A DNA stretch of 64,000 nt from Chitinophaga fulva (GCF_012927205.1 NZ_JABBGC010000003.1:992001-1056000), one strand, 5' to 3'; shown: positions 32,764 through 42,906, counted from the stretch's first letter. The notes: generated from the letters alone by a model not told the origin. Numbers and translations are program-made.

Positions 32764-33259
32764 GTTCGATATTTTTCGTAAAGGTATCCAATGTAATGTT
32801 ATCGGATGAAATGATATGCCTGGATTGTTCGTAGAAGGGCCTGCGTTCGGCCAGTTTTTTCTCTACGAAGTCCGCCAGGTCCTGGTCATCGAGGTCCTGT
32901 ATCAGGGGCCGTTTGTGTTTTTTGCGTGTCAGTCTTTCCACCATGGTCTCCAGCGGGGGGTTGATCCAGATGGTAGTACCTTTGTCATTCATGAAGTCCA
33001 TATTGTCCTGAAAGCAGGGCGTACCGCCGCCGCAGGAGATAAGGAAATTTTCCTGGCGTGACAGTTCACGGAGCAGCATACTTTCCTTTTCCCGGAAATA
33101 ATCCTCCCCTTTGGTCGCGAAAATGTCGCTGATGGCCATTTCTTCCGCTTCCACAATCACCTCGTCCAGGTCGTAGTAAGGCACATTCCAATGATCTGCC
33201 AGTTGCTTTCCCCAATAGGATTTTCCGGCTCCCATAAAGCCGAGCAAGAATATTTTCAT
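32756..33259 (-). CDS. aroK: Shikimate kinase
   Basis: 167 residues with all AroK/AroL landmarks: P-loop GFMGAGKSYWGK at 7-18, DLDEVIVEAEEMAISDIF (substrate-binding Asp), FREKESMLLREL, the SCGGGT motif and RPLIQDLDD. It phosphorylates shikimate in aromatic amino-acid synthesis. It lies in the operon PPTase - aroK - DUF423 - hydrolase - ftsK - lolA, none of which is otherwise aromatic metabolism. Confidence 0.96.
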   Translation of the reverse strand: MKIFLLGFMGAGKSYWGKQLADHWNVPYYDLDEVIVEAEEMAISDIFATKGEDYFREKESMLLRELSRQENFLISCGGGTPCFQDNMDFMNDKGTTIWINPPLETMVERLTRKKHKRPLIQDLDDQDLADFVEKKLAERRPFYEQSRHIISSDNITLDTFTKNIEHA

Positions 33260-33298
33260 AAGTCAAAATAACGCAACAGTTTAGTAAAATGCCTTTCC

Positions 33299-33919
33299 TC
33301 ACACCGGATGGGTCCATGCCAGGCACAAACCGTTTTCCATTATATATTGCAAATATAACCGGGTATTTGAATCCGGCTTCACAAAATTAGCGGTAATAAA
33401 ACCCGTTGACTGATATACAAAGGGTTGTAATACGAGATTTTCCTTAAAATCAACGCTGCCCAGTCCGTACCATTTAAACATGGCCTCTTTGGCGCTCCAG
33501 CAGATGGTTTTATGCGGCAGGGAGTGCCGGGGATCGATAAAGTCCCGCTCACTGGGGGACAGGAATTTATGGGACACCCGTTCTATTTTGTCTTTTACCT
33601 CTTCGATATCTATTCCTACCGCCGCTTTGGTGCTCACGATGGCGGCCACATGGTCACCACAGTGGGAAATGGAAAAATGAAAGCTATCGCACAGTAACAG
33701 GGGTTTACGGGAGTCGCTGACTTTTATCTTCTCCAGCGGGAATTCCGGAAAAAGGGTCACCAGCAGGTACCTCCCGGCAAAATGCTGTAACCGCTTGTGT
33801 GGATGATGGATATCGGGACTGATATTTACCCGTTCCCGGAAGAAACTTTCCTGTTCTTCTATGCTCCACACGCCCAACCTGGTTTCCGGATCAATTTGTA
33901 TGGTACGTATTAATGGCAT
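33299..33919 (-). CDS. 4'-phosphopantetheinyl transferase
   Basis: 206 residues of the Sfp/AcpT superfamily: FSISHCGDHVAAIVS, AVGIDIEEVKDKIERVSHKFLS and CWSAKEAMFKWYG (metal- and CoA-binding Asp, Glu and Lys). It moves the phosphopantetheine arm from CoA to carrier proteins. First gene of the leftward operon. Whether it serves fatty acid synthesis (AcpS role) or a biosynthetic cluster cannot be told; no polyketide or peptide synthetase is nearby. Confidence 0.93.
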   Translation of the reverse strand: MPLIRTIQIDPETRLGVWSIEEQESFFRERVNISPDIHHPHKRLQHFAGRYLLVTLFPEFPLEKIKVSDSRKPLLLCDSFHFSISHCGDHVAAIVSTKAAVGIDIEEVKDKIERVSHKFLSPSERDFIDPRHSLPHKTICWSAKEAMFKWYGLGSVDFKENLVLQPFVYQSTGFITANFVKPDSNTRLYLQYIMENGLCLAWTHPV

Positions 33920-34027
33920 ATCTTGCCAAATTAAAGCAAAAAAGCAGAAATAACAGCAAAGGTTAAAGCTTTTTAACGCTTCCCTTAAAATGCCGGAACC
34001 TTTCTTGCTACTACTAAAACACCTAAC

Positions 34028-34564
34028 ATGATCCTGTCAGACAAACGGATATTGGAAGAAATTGAAAAAGGCACCATCATTATATCGCCTTATGACCGGA
34101 AATATCTGGGTACCAATTCCTATGATGTGCATTTGGGCAAATACCTGGCTACGTATAAAGACCGTATCCTCGATGCCCGCAAACACAATGAAATAGAACA
34201 TTTCGAAATTCCCGAGGAAGGCTACGTGCTGCAGCCCGGGACACTCTACCTCGGCGTTACGCAGGAGTACACCGAAACACACGCCCACGTGCCTTTCCTG
34301 GAAGGAAAATCCAGCACCGGCCGCCTGGGCATCGACATCCACGCTACCGCCGGCAAAGGTGACGTAGGCTTCTGCAACACCTGGACGCTGGAAATATCCT
34401 GCGCGCAGCCGGTAAGGGTTTATGCCGGCATGCCGATCGGCCAGCTGATCTACTTTGTGGTGGAAGGCGAAGTAGAAACCATGTACAACAAAAAAGGCAA
34501 TGCCAAATACAACGGCCGCACCATCAGACCGGTGGAAAGCATGATGTGGCGAAATGATTTCTAG
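34028..34564 (+). CDS. dcd: dCTP deaminase
   Basis: 178 residues. Family signature: ILSDKRILEEIEKGTIIISPYDRKYLGTNSYDVHLG cut to its pattern, EGKSSTGRLGIDIHATAGKGDVGF with the catalytic region, and WTLEISCAQPVRVYAGMPIGQLIYF. Converts dCTP to dUTP for thymidylate synthesis. It is transcribed alone and ends just before a terminator shared with the SusCD operon. Confidence 0.96.
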   Translation: MILSDKRILEEIEKGTIIISPYDRKYLGTNSYDVHLGKYLATYKDRILDARKHNEIEHFEIPEEGYVLQPGTLYLGVTQEYTETHAHVPFLEGKSSTGRLGIDIHATAGKGDVGFCNTWTLEISCAQPVRVYAGMPIGQLIYFVVEGEVETMYNKKGNAKYNGRTIRPVESMMWRNDF

Positions 34565-34599
34565 CAGGCATGGCGTTTTCCCACGCCTGCCCGCTGCAA

Positions 34600-34645
34600 A
34601 AAATAAAAGCGCGAAGAGCCCTCTGGCTTCTTCGCGCTTTTATTT
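34600..34645. terminator. Bidirectional terminator between dcd and the SusCD locus
   Basis: Stem AAATAAAAGCGCGAAGA (34601-34617) with inner GCC/GGC around loop CTCT, closed by TCTTCGCGCTTTTATTT (34629-34645), one bulged T. A smaller hairpin with GCAGGC/GCCTGC (34564-34590) precedes it. Confidence 0.88.
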
Positions 34646-34662
34646 CCGGGTATCTCCAAAAA

Positions 34663-36099
34663 TCAGGAGCTCTTCGTAATCCAGCTCACAATTCTCCCAA
34701 AACCCTGATAAGATTCTTTCAATTGCAACGGGGCATTAACCGGAGGCACGGTGTATTTCTCCCAGGAGCCGCTCGTTTCAGCCGGTCCGGAAAGCTGATA
34801 AAAACCTACCACGAGCCCGTCTGAAGCGTTATTCAGCATGGTAATTTCCGCTCCCGGCTTGTCCAACATCAGTTTGGCGCTTTTCAGGGAGGGATCGTAC
34901 TCATATAGTTTGCCGCCCACGCTGTAGAAAATGTACCCGTTCACCGGATCTACGGCCATCTGCGTGGCTTTCTCAATATCGGTGGCGATCATCTCATCGT
35001 AACTGTTTTGCCGCAGCACGTCAGCCGAAACGTTGACACGGGCCAGATACACTTTCTTAGTAGCCCGGTCTTGCAACAGGGCAAACAACATTCCGTTGTT
35101 ATAAGTGTTCCACGTCATATACAGCATGTCCTTCGTAGGGTCCTGATAGTTAAATATTGTTCCATCCGGCATCAGGGTACATTCTGAATTAGGCGGCGAA
35201 TACCGTATAAACCGGTGATTGGTTTCATCATACAGGATAATCGGGATCATATTCCGGTTATTAAAACCGATATGCCGGGATACCTTAAAATATTCTTTGC
35301 TTTGCGCAAGATAATTGACCGGGAGGTTATACCTCACCTGATACGCCTGATTGTATACATACAGGTTGCCGTCAGCGTAGCAGAGCGTGCCGCCAAAAGT
35401 GGTCAACAATCGTTGAGCCACCATGTTCTCCGGCATTTTTGACTGGAACTCATAGGAAATATTATAGGTAGGCAACCAGCCGAAGGTGTTGGTATTAAGT
35501 TTATGGGTACCTGCGGTGGTGGAAATATAATATCCCGTCGATACTACCGCCATGTCCACAGAAGCGCCGTCATGCGGCACCGTAGAGCCCAGCATTCCCA
35601 GCACATCGGTGTACATCGTATACTTCGTGGGATACTCGGACAGCATATCAAGTCTTGCCTTACCGTTAACATCGCTCAGGATGAGCAACCCCCTGGAGAT
35701 CACAATAGACACCGTCAGGTTAAAAACATATTTGAAAGTAACACCGGTAGCTTTGTCCGTTACCCGGTAATACATCGCATAGTCTTTGGAAGGCGGCAGG
35801 GTAATGTTAATGTCCAGGTTACGGGTGGTAGCCAGATCGTAACGGTCGCCAATAGGGGTATTGCCCACCTTCGCTATCGCCAGCCATTCGTAGCTGTACT
35901 TGCTGGTATCTCCGCTGGCATCTTTTGTAAAAGCCAGTACCGGCTTGATCTGCAAACGGGTACCCTGTAACAGGGAATAGCTACTGTCAATACCACTGAT
36001 GGTTACGGCATTCAGCTCATGGTAGGTATAGTTGCCTTTGTCTTTGTAACATCCTGCCAGTACCATGACAGACAGGATACCTAAAATATATTTATACAT
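34663..36099 (-). CDS. PKD-like family lipoprotein of a SusCD locus
   Basis: 478 residues from the ATG at 36099, which starts the signal MYKYILGILSVMVLAGC; a longer frame is without signal. An N-terminal PKD/Ig-like region (YHELNAVTISGIDSSYSLLQGTRLQIKP) is followed by a beta-propeller-like body. Such lipoproteins are encoded beside SusC/SusD and DUF4843 genes and probably bind ligand at the surface, like SusE/F; no enzyme motif is visible. It is the last gene of the operon. Confidence 0.85.
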   Translation of the reverse strand: MYKYILGILSVMVLAGCYKDKGNYTYHELNAVTISGIDSSYSLLQGTRLQIKPVLAFTKDASGDTSKYSYEWLAIAKVGNTPIGDRYDLATTRNLDINITLPPSKDYAMYYRVTDKATGVTFKYVFNLTVSIVISRGLLILSDVNGKARLDMLSEYPTKYTMYTDVLGMLGSTVPHDGASVDMAVVSTGYYISTTAGTHKLNTNTFGWLPTYNISYEFQSKMPENMVAQRLLTTFGGTLCYADGNLYVYNQAYQVRYNLPVNYLAQSKEYFKVSRHIGFNNRNMIPIILYDETNHRFIRYSPPNSECTLMPDGTIFNYQDPTKDMLYMTWNTYNNGMLFALLQDRATKKVYLARVNVSADVLRQNSYDEMIATDIEKATQMAVDPVNGYIFYSVGGKLYEYDPSLKSAKLMLDKPGAEITMLNNASDGLVVGFYQLSGPAETSGSWEKYTVPPVNAPLQLKESYQGFGRIVSWITKSS

Positions 36100-36134
36100 A
36101 TTGTTATCGCAAAAGGTTAATAAAATAAAAACCG

Positions 36135-36893
36135 TCATCCTCCGGTAATGGCAGTACCCATCGTCATGACGCTGCCGTTATCATCCAGTACCACGTTGCC
36201 TGCTTTGGCCTGCTCATCGAGATAGCGCTGGGTCACTTTGCCGAGATAGTAGGTATCCGCGATCGGTACTTCATTGGCCAGTTTATAGGGATCGTAGCCG
36301 GTAAGCTGGCATACCAGCAGGAACTTCTTACGGCTGAAATCCCCGAATACCGCGGCAAACCAGAAATTAGGTTTCGACAATACGTCCGTCATGCGGATAC
36401 GAAATATGGTACTGCTGATGTAGGTGTTATTACCAACAGACACCCTGGTCATATTCGTGGTGAAATAATCATTGGGCTTGAGTTGCAGGATGAGCGACAC
36501 CGTATCTGTAAGCATATCCGGCGTACGGCGCAACCGCACGCGGATGGTGTCTACTATTCTGTTAGCACGCAGGACAAAAGAATCCGGTAGCGCATCATAA
36601 TGTTTTCCCGCTACGGCAGTAGATTGTGAAGTGCTCACTGAAAAAGCGCGGTCATGGTCAACCGGTGCGCCCATAGCCTTTACCGTTATTTTCAGGACGG
36701 AATCTGTAGTGCCCGGCGGCGCGAAGATAAAGAGTACATTCAGGCTGTCTTTCAGCTTCTTGCTGATGTCCGGCACTACGCTGTTTTCAAAATAAATATC
36801 ATTGGTACCTGACCAGGTTTTCAATGCTTCCTTCTGGCAGGCTGTGAGGGCATATAGCATGACAGCCCCCATTATACAGTGAATTGCTTTCAT
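36135..36893 (-). CDS. DUF4843 lipoprotein of a SusCD locus
   Basis: 252 residues, lipobox LYALTAC (Cys19), then a Calx-beta-like body: DIYFENSVV near the start, SVSTSQSTAVAGKHYDAL and LRLRRTPDM-type strands. DUF4843 proteins accompany SusC/SusD without known enzymatic role; a ligand-binding or structural part is presumed. Gap of 14 bases to SusD, 35 to the PKD-like gene. Confidence 0.85.
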   Translation of the reverse strand: MKAIHCIMGAVMLYALTACQKEALKTWSGTNDIYFENSVVPDISKKLKDSLNVLFIFAPPGTTDSVLKITVKAMGAPVDHDRAFSVSTSQSTAVAGKHYDALPDSFVLRANRIVDTIRVRLRRTPDMLTDTVSLILQLKPNDYFTTNMTRVSVGNNTYISSTIFRIRMTDVLSKPNFWFAAVFGDFSRKKFLLVCQLTGYDPYKLANEVPIADTYYLGKVTQRYLDEQAKAGNVVLDDNGSVMTMGTAITGG

Positions 36894-36907
36894 TGACGAT
36901 ATGCTTT

Positions 36908-38326
36908 TTAGTTAGTCCGCTGATTGGTTTCTGATAACGGTAACGGCACTACGTAATTAGGCGTTACATCGCTGCCGGTGGCTGCGCCATTAACCAGTTT
37001 GGGTGTCATCACCCTTTTGTAGTAGAAGAACAGTTGTCCTTCACCGAAAAATTCTTTCTTGTATTCTTTACCCAGTTCAGTGGTAATATTAGCCGTGGCG
37101 GAGAGGTTGACCAGTCCGCGCGCAAAGCGTACTGTATTCAGGTATTGCAGGGCCTGATCACGGTCAGCGGTACATTCTGCCGCGATGTAATACATTTCAG
37201 AGATCCTGAGCATAGGCTGCAGGAAACGGAAGAGTTTTTTGGTATCCAGTACATCATCATATTTCACGAAAGTGCGGTAGGTTTTGCCACCAACAGAAGG
37301 CAGTATCCAGGAAGACTTATAGCGATAATCCCCTTCCAGTCCTTCGAACACCGCTGTGAGCTTGGCCGGCGCAGGGGCCAGTATGGCCTCTGGCTGCAGT
37401 GCGGGTGCAAAGTAATCACGCTGGTTTTTGTAAAGGTCTGGGTTGTACAGGGCAAAAAGTATTTCCGGAGAGCAGGTGCGGTCGGGATTGATCAACTCGG
37501 CATTGATATCGGCCGGTTTCACCCAGGGGAACCATTTGCCGGCATTGGCGATCACGTCCTGAGCGGCGGCCAGTGCTGCGGGTTTATCATCAGCGTACAG
37601 CAGCACACGTGCCTGCAGGGCTTTGGCCGCAAAATAGTTGAACCGGGTATTCCTTCTGCGGAACCAGTTCCTTCCGTCACTTTTAAAATCTTCCACGCCT
37701 GTGGTAATCACCGGATCAGCCGCAAGGTACTGCTGTGCCGCTGACAGGTCCTCCAGAACAGCTGCTATAATGCCGGTGGCAGGCAGCAGCGGCTGAGGCG
37801 CCGCGCTGGTGGTCTTATTGTAGGGGATGGAAGTTTTACTTTTACCTATTGCGTATACGGGCCCGAACAAACGTAACATATCAAAATGTATCATGGCCCT
37901 TAACCCCATACACTCACCACGGACCAGGCTTTCTTTTTCTTTGGACAGTATGCCTTTGTGTTTATCTATGGCTTCCAGCACCTTATTGATATTAAGTACC
38001 TGTTTGTAAGCGGATGTCCATATCGCATCAAAGCGATCGCTTACATTGGACTGGCTATAGAGGTAGCCGGCAAAGTTGCTGAAGCGGTGGTCGCCGCTCA
38101 CGTTAAACCGTTGCGCCATCACCTCCACAGTTGTCAGTGTCAGGTCCGCGCCATACAGGCTGTTGGCCGACATGGCCAGATAGATACCATTAAGGGCGTT
38201 GGTGAACCCGGCCTCTGTGGAATAGAGGTTATCTTCCGTAAACTTGTCTTCCGGCTTGATGTCGAGATATTTGTTACATGATACCAACAGGCAGGAAACA
38301 ATTATCAGGAGGTATATCTTTCTCAT
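36908..38326 (-). CDS. SusD/RagB family outer-membrane lipoprotein
   Basis: 472 residues. Lipoprotein signal (IIVSCLLVSC), then the SusD pattern CNKYLDIKPEDKFTEDNLYSTEAGFTNALNGIYLAM, TPR-like helices (VRGECMGLRAMIHFDMLRLFGP) and the C-terminal region RISEMYYIAAECTADRDQALQYLNTVRFARGL. SusD forms the lid over the SusC transporter and helps capture ligand at the cell surface. Substrate not predictable. Confidence 0.95.
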   Translation of the reverse strand: MRKIYLLIIVSCLLVSCNKYLDIKPEDKFTEDNLYSTEAGFTNALNGIYLAMSANSLYGADLTLTTVEVMAQRFNVSGDHRFSNFAGYLYSQSNVSDRFDAIWTSAYKQVLNINKVLEAIDKHKGILSKEKESLVRGECMGLRAMIHFDMLRLFGPVYAIGKSKTSIPYNKTTSAAPQPLLPATGIIAAVLEDLSAAQQYLAADPVITTGVEDFKSDGRNWFRRRNTRFNYFAAKALQARVLLYADDKPAALAAAQDVIANAGKWFPWVKPADINAELINPDRTCSPEILFALYNPDLYKNQRDYFAPALQPEAILAPAPAKLTAVFEGLEGDYRYKSSWILPSVGGKTYRTFVKYDDVLDTKKLFRFLQPMLRISEMYYIAAECTADRDQALQYLNTVRFARGLVNLSATANITTELGKEYKKEFFGEGQLFFYYKRVMTPKLVNGAATGSDVTPNYVVPLPLSETNQRTN

Positions 38327-38344
38327 GTGATCTTGTTTGAAGCA

Positions 38345-41300
38345 TTAAAAAGAAGCACTTACGCTGAAGGCTATCGTATTGGTAAAGGGATATTCCGTGC
38401 CCCGTTCTGTGCGTACGGTAGACCATCTGAAGATATCATTGAGATAGGCGTTCAGGCGGAGGCTTTGCATGCCGGCTTTGCGCAGCCAGGGCTGCGTCAG
38501 CATTTCGTAGCCCATATTGATGGATTCACCTACAATGGCATTGTCTCTCTGTATAAAGCGGGAAGACATTTCGGTCCTGTCGGTAATGGAAATCCCTTTG
38601 AACTGCGCCACGTCGCCAGGATTTTTCCAGCGGTCGTACAACGCTCTCCTGTCCTGGTTATACGCCAGTGCGGTCCTGCCGATGTTTTCCACTTTGTTGT
38701 AGAGGGCCGTGTTGAAAAGGTCTGCTCCCCAGCGGTAGCGCAGGTTGATACCCAGGTTGAAAGGTCCGTAGGTAAAGTTACTGCTGATCACCCCTTCCAT
38801 GCGTGGCCTGGAGTTGCCCACCACGGCAATATCATCGGTACTATAGTCGAAGGTGGTTTCTCCATTGGCTTTCACCAGTACTTCCCGGCCGGTGGCAGGG
38901 TCTATGCCTAGTGAAGGCACTGCCCAAATATCATCGGGGCTGCGGCCATCCCGGAAACGTACGAGGGATTTGGCATCCAGCTGCTGTTTGTTAAGGCCGT
39001 CCAGTTTGTTATCGAAACCTTCGTACCTGCTGCGTACCATACTGCCGGTATAGCCGAGTCGCCAGATGATGCGTTGTTTGGGTTTATAGATCACAGCATA
39101 GTTAGCCAGGGCTTCCACCCCACGGGTGGCCATATATCCGAGATTGGCAGGGAATCCGCCCAGTCCGGTAGATGTAGGCAACGTGAGAATAACAATCAAT
39201 GGATCTGTCTTTTTATTATAAGCATTAAAAGTCAGGTTAAAACGATTGTTGAACAGCGTAACATCTGTTCCCACGTTTGTATTCAGTGTATTCTGCCACT
39301 TGAGATCGGGATTACCCATGGTGATCAGTGTGGCGCCTTGTCCGAATGGATTGATATTCTCGTAGTATTGATACAGGTCTGCGGAAGAGAAACTGCTAAA
39401 GTTTTGGTTACCGGTACTGCCGACGTCTGCCCGCAGTTTCAGGCGGTTGACCCATTTAATTTCCTTGAAGAATTTCTCCTGGTGCAGGTTCCAACCGATA
39501 CCTACAGACCAGAACGGGGAGAATTTACGGTTACTGCCAAAGGCGGTGGAGCCGTCGATCCTGTAGGTAAGATCAGCCATATAACGTCCGTCATACATGT
39601 AGTTCGCGCTGGCCATAGCATTAACCCTTCTGTATTTGTCGATGGTAACGCCGGGGCGGCTGTTGGCCTGATATGAGAAGGCAAAAGCGGGGTTGCCGTT
39701 GCTGCCGTCCGGGAAGCCCTGTGCGGCGGTACGATAACCCCTGGTAGCGGATTCCTGGGCTTCTGTCCGCAGGTTGGCCGTGATGGAATGTTGCCCGAGC
39801 ACCCGGGCATAAGTGAGCATCAGATTGCTCTGATAACTGAAAATGTCTGTCCGTGTATTGTTATAGGTACCTTTTTCGTAGATACTGCTGTTGTCAAACT
39901 GACTGTTGAGCGGTGACAGGAAATTCTCGCGGGTAGTGTTTTCCTTGCTCAGTTGCAGGCTTCCCTGAAGGCGGAGATAGCTGTTAAACGACCAAATCAT
40001 CTGCAGGTTGTTTTGTACGCCCATGTTTTTGGTGACATCAAAACTATTGAGTGTAGCGTTATACAGCGGGTTTACCACCGCAATGGTTTTGCCGATCGTA
40101 TCACCCGGGGGATTATCCAGGTATTTTGTGATGCCACCATTGTCCTGTCTTTTCGGGAAGTAAGGGCTGGCAGATGCAAAGTTGGAGAACGAACCATAGG
40201 GTGATTCGTGAGCCGTATATCCGGATACATTCAGTTTGTTGCTGATGTTAAACCTCCCTTTGCGATAGGTAAGGTCTACTGTACCGCCCCAGGCGTCCCT
40301 GCCGGAGCCTTTCATGGCGCCGCTGATTTTTTTGTAGTTGACACCCACGCCGTAACGCAGCTGCTCATCACCACCGCCAGCATATACAGAGTGGCCCTGT
40401 GTGAAACCGATTTGCACCGGTTCATTCAACCAGTAAGTATTCACGCCCTGTTCCACCAACGCACGATGGGCACTGTACATACTGTCCAGCCACAGCTGCC
40501 GCTGCGGCTGATCACTGGCCGACTTCCTGTATCTGCCTGACAGCACTTCAAACGCCAGTTTCTCCCGGGCATCCATCAGATTATAGCTGCGCAGGTCTGG
40601 TATTTCCACGCGGAAGTCACCACTGTAATACACCTGTAGTTCGCCTTGTTTGGGTTTGCGTGTTTCCACCACCACTACCCCATTGGCAGCACGGGCGCCG
40701 TACATAGCGGTAGATGCCGCGTCTTTCAGGATAGTGATAGACTCCACGCGGTTCATGTCAAGATCGATGATATTGCGCAGTTGTGTTTCAAAACCGTCGA
40801 GTATAAACAGCGGCAGGTTGGGATCTTGCCCGAACTGGTCTTTCACTTCAGAAGTGGAGAGGCTCGTTTTACCCCGTACTTCTACGTTGGGCATGGCATT
40901 AGGGTTAGCGCCAAACGAATTGTTTTCCACAATCACAAAAGAAGGGTCCAGTGTTTTGAGGCTCTGCACCACGTTCTGGTTGCCAATTGCCTTCAGTTCC
41001 GCGCCGGTAAAGGTGGCAACGGCGCCGGTAAAACTTTCGCGGTTACGGGTAACCATGCCCGTTACTACTACTTCTTTAGAGGCAGCATTCCGCTTGAGTG
41101 ATACATTCAGTTCTCTTTTTTTACCAACAGCCATGGTAATAGGTTCCATGCCTACATAGGAGATGCGGAGAATAGATCCGTTGGTGACAGGGAATGTAAA
41201 AAAACCTTTTTCGTTGGTATAGGTACCGCGGTTGGTGCCTGCTTCCTGTATGGTGGCATGAGAGAGCGGCTGACCATCTTCATCAGTGATGGTACCGGTC

Positions 41301-41689
41301 AATGATGGTGTTTGCGGCGCCTGTACGGGTGTTTGTTCCAACGCCGGGCGATAGCGCAGCACCAGGGTGCCGTTGGTGATGTTGTAGTACACACGTTGTC
41401 CTTTGAAAGCAGCTTCCAGTACTTTGTCCAGCGGTTCGTTGCGTACTTGTAAAGTTACCGGCGGCAGTTGCATCATTTCCTCCTGGTTATAGAGGAAGCG
41501 TAGTTTAGTCTGCCGGTTCAGTTGCCGGAGGAATTCCGGTACAGCCATGTTGTTGGCTTTGAGTGTGACTTTTGGTTGAGTTTGGGCGCTTACAGCAGCC
41601 GTCCACAATACAGAGAAAAGCAGGAGCAATAATGGTTGGCCATATCTTTTCCGGAACATGGCTCCGCCATGCATGTAATTTTTTTTCAT
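38345..41689 (-). CDS. SusC/RagA family TonB-linked outer-membrane transporter with STN domain
   Basis: 1114 residues. Signal region MKKNYMHGGAMFRKRYGQPLLLLLFSVLW; an N-terminal STN secretin/TonB domain (about 40-95: PKVTLKANNMAVPEFLRQLNRQTKLRFLY), carboxypeptidase-like beta-sandwich (SLTGTITDEDGQPLSHATIQE), plug domain (VVVTGMVTRNRESFTGAVATF to DGFETQLRNIIDLDMNRVESITILKDAASTAMYGARAANGVV) and a C-terminal beta-barrel ending in IAFSVSASF. The STN domain connects ligand uptake to the FecR anti-sigma factor upstream. Confidence 0.96.
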   Translation of the reverse strand: MKKNYMHGGAMFRKRYGQPLLLLLFSVLWTAAVSAQTQPKVTLKANNMAVPEFLRQLNRQTKLRFLYNQEEMMQLPPVTLQVRNEPLDKVLEAAFKGQRVYYNITNGTLVLRYRPALEQTPVQAPQTPSLTGTITDEDGQPLSHATIQEAGTNRGTYTNEKGFFTFPVTNGSILRISYVGMEPITMAVGKKRELNVSLKRNAASKEVVVTGMVTRNRESFTGAVATFTGAELKAIGNQNVVQSLKTLDPSFVIVENNSFGANPNAMPNVEVRGKTSLSTSEVKDQFGQDPNLPLFILDGFETQLRNIIDLDMNRVESITILKDAASTAMYGARAANGVVVVETRKPKQGELQVYYSGDFRVEIPDLRSYNLMDAREKLAFEVLSGRYRKSASDQPQRQLWLDSMYSAHRALVEQGVNTYWLNEPVQIGFTQGHSVYAGGGDEQLRYGVGVNYKKISGAMKGSGRDAWGGTVDLTYRKGRFNISNKLNVSGYTAHESPYGSFSNFASASPYFPKRQDNGGITKYLDNPPGDTIGKTIAVVNPLYNATLNSFDVTKNMGVQNNLQMIWSFNSYLRLQGSLQLSKENTTRENFLSPLNSQFDNSSIYEKGTYNNTRTDIFSYQSNLMLTYARVLGQHSITANLRTEAQESATRGYRTAAQGFPDGSNGNPAFAFSYQANSRPGVTIDKYRRVNAMASANYMYDGRYMADLTYRIDGSTAFGSNRKFSPFWSVGIGWNLHQEKFFKEIKWVNRLKLRADVGSTGNQNFSSFSSADLYQYYENINPFGQGATLITMGNPDLKWQNTLNTNVGTDVTLFNNRFNLTFNAYNKKTDPLIVILTLPTSTGLGGFPANLGYMATRGVEALANYAVIYKPKQRIIWRLGYTGSMVRSRYEGFDNKLDGLNKQQLDAKSLVRFRDGRSPDDIWAVPSLGIDPATGREVLVKANGETTFDYSTDDIAVVGNSRPRMEGVISSNFTYGPFNLGINLRYRWGADLFNTALYNKVENIGRTALAYNQDRRALYDRWKNPGDVAQFKGISITDRTEMSSRFIQRDNAIVGESINMGYEMLTQPWLRKAGMQSLRLNAYLNDIFRWSTVRTERGTEYPFTNTIAFSVSASF

Positions 41690-41727
41690 TACATTTAGGT
41701 TGATTGAATTATAATATGATGATCCAG

Positions 41728-41786
41728 GCCCTGTGTCTTACAGGGCTTGCTCATAAAACGAACATGCTACAACATGTTCGTTTTTT
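41728..41786 (-). terminator. Two hairpins between fecR and susC
   Basis: GCCCTGT/ACAGGGC (41728-41746) and ACGAACATG/CATGTTCGT (41758-41781). On the minus strand the second, immediately after the FecR stop, is followed by a short T run. They may attenuate readthrough from the sigma-FecR unit into susC or lie in the susC leader. Confidence 0.55.
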
Positions 41787-42906
41787 ATTTGTGTTGTTTT
41801 ACCATGATGGTGCGTTTTGGTTGATCTATAACAAAGTGTATATCTGCCATTTGTTCTAATAAAGTCAGCACCTGTGCAACGGAGGGGGACTTTTCAAGGT
41901 TCCCGCCCAGCCGTAGTTGTTGTAATGACATATTTTCAAAGTTCACCGTATAATCATATTCGCGGCCCAGCCGGGTCATAATATCGCCCAGGCTTTCATT
42001 GTCAAATATCAGGAGGCCTTCTTTCCAGGCAGTGAACTGCTCGGCATCCACGTGGGCGACGGTCATATTTCCCTGCCCGTAAACCGCCTGCTGGCCGGGA
42101 GACAGCTCTCTGGCGAGTGCGCCTGCGTCTACCTTCACCTTACCGGAAACAAGGGTGGTCAGCGTTTTATTCGTATAAGCGTTAATGTTAAACTCCGTAC
42201 CCAGTACCGTCACTTTCACATCCCCCACTTTTACGAGGAAAGGTTTGGCGGCCATGGGTGTTGTTTCAAAGCAGGCCTCTCCCTGCAGTTCCACTTCGCG
42301 GGTATCACCGGAGAAAGCCACCGGGAAACGCAGCCGTGAATCAGCGTTGAGCCATACCCGTGTGCCATCGGCGAGCACCACTTTATAGGTATGGCCACGA
42401 GGTACCACGAGGGTGTTAAACACAGGCGTGTTGGTGGTTTGGACAGACTGATACGATGCGCTGGTGTTGCTGGCGGCGATACTGGTACCATCTGCTTCTT
42501 TGAGTTGTGTAGCAGAATCAAGTACTACCGTAGCGCCGCTGCCGGTGATCAGTTGTATCTGCTGATTGTTTCCGGCAGCCTGGGCCACTACGTTGGTGGT
42601 TGGTTTTTGATGCGGTGGTTTCAACAGGAATACCGCTCCTCCTGCAATCAACCCGGTGACAACCGCAGCGGCGGCCACTCGGAACCAATTAATGGAATAT
42701 CTTTTTCTGTGTGTATGTTCTATCCTGGCGGCTACTTCCTGCCAGGCGGCTGTTGTGTCCAGTGTGGCTATTTCCTGCCAACCTTCCGCGGCATCTCTGA
42801 TATCGAAATACGCTGCTTCCTCCGGTGAAAGCGGTCCTTCCTCCCGGGGCTGTTCCAGTTTGGCTGCAAGCTTCTCCCACTCCGGGGATGGTTGATTTTC
42901 TGTCAT
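41785..42906 (-). CDS. FecR family anti-sigma factor
   Basis: 373 residues. Cytoplasmic N-terminus, a single transmembrane helix near residues 82-100 (VAAAAVVTGLIAGGAVFLL), the FecR domain (VVPRGHTYKVVLADGTRVWLNADSRLRFPVAFSGDTREVELQGEACFE reduced to key motif G-x-x-Y-x-V-x-L-x-DGTxVWLNADS), and the C-terminal DUF4974 secretin-like segment (FENMSLQQLRLGGNLEKSPSVAQVLTLLEQ). It keeps the adjacent ECF sigma factor inactive until the SusC STN domain signals. Confidence 0.93.
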   Translation of the reverse strand: MTENQPSPEWEKLAAKLEQPREEGPLSPEEAAYFDIRDAAEGWQEIATLDTTAAWQEVAARIEHTHRKRYSINWFRVAAAAVVTGLIAGGAVFLLKPPHQKPTTNVVAQAAGNNQQIQLITGSGATVVLDSATQLKEADGTSIAASNTSASYQSVQTTNTPVFNTLVVPRGHTYKVVLADGTRVWLNADSRLRFPVAFSGDTREVELQGEACFETTPMAAKPFLVKVGDVKVTVLGTEFNINAYTNKTLTTLVSGKVKVDAGALARELSPGQQAVYGQGNMTVAHVDAEQFTAWKEGLLIFDNESLGDIMTRLGREYDYTVNFENMSLQQLRLGGNLEKSPSVAQVLTLLEQMADIHFVIDQPKRTIMVKQHK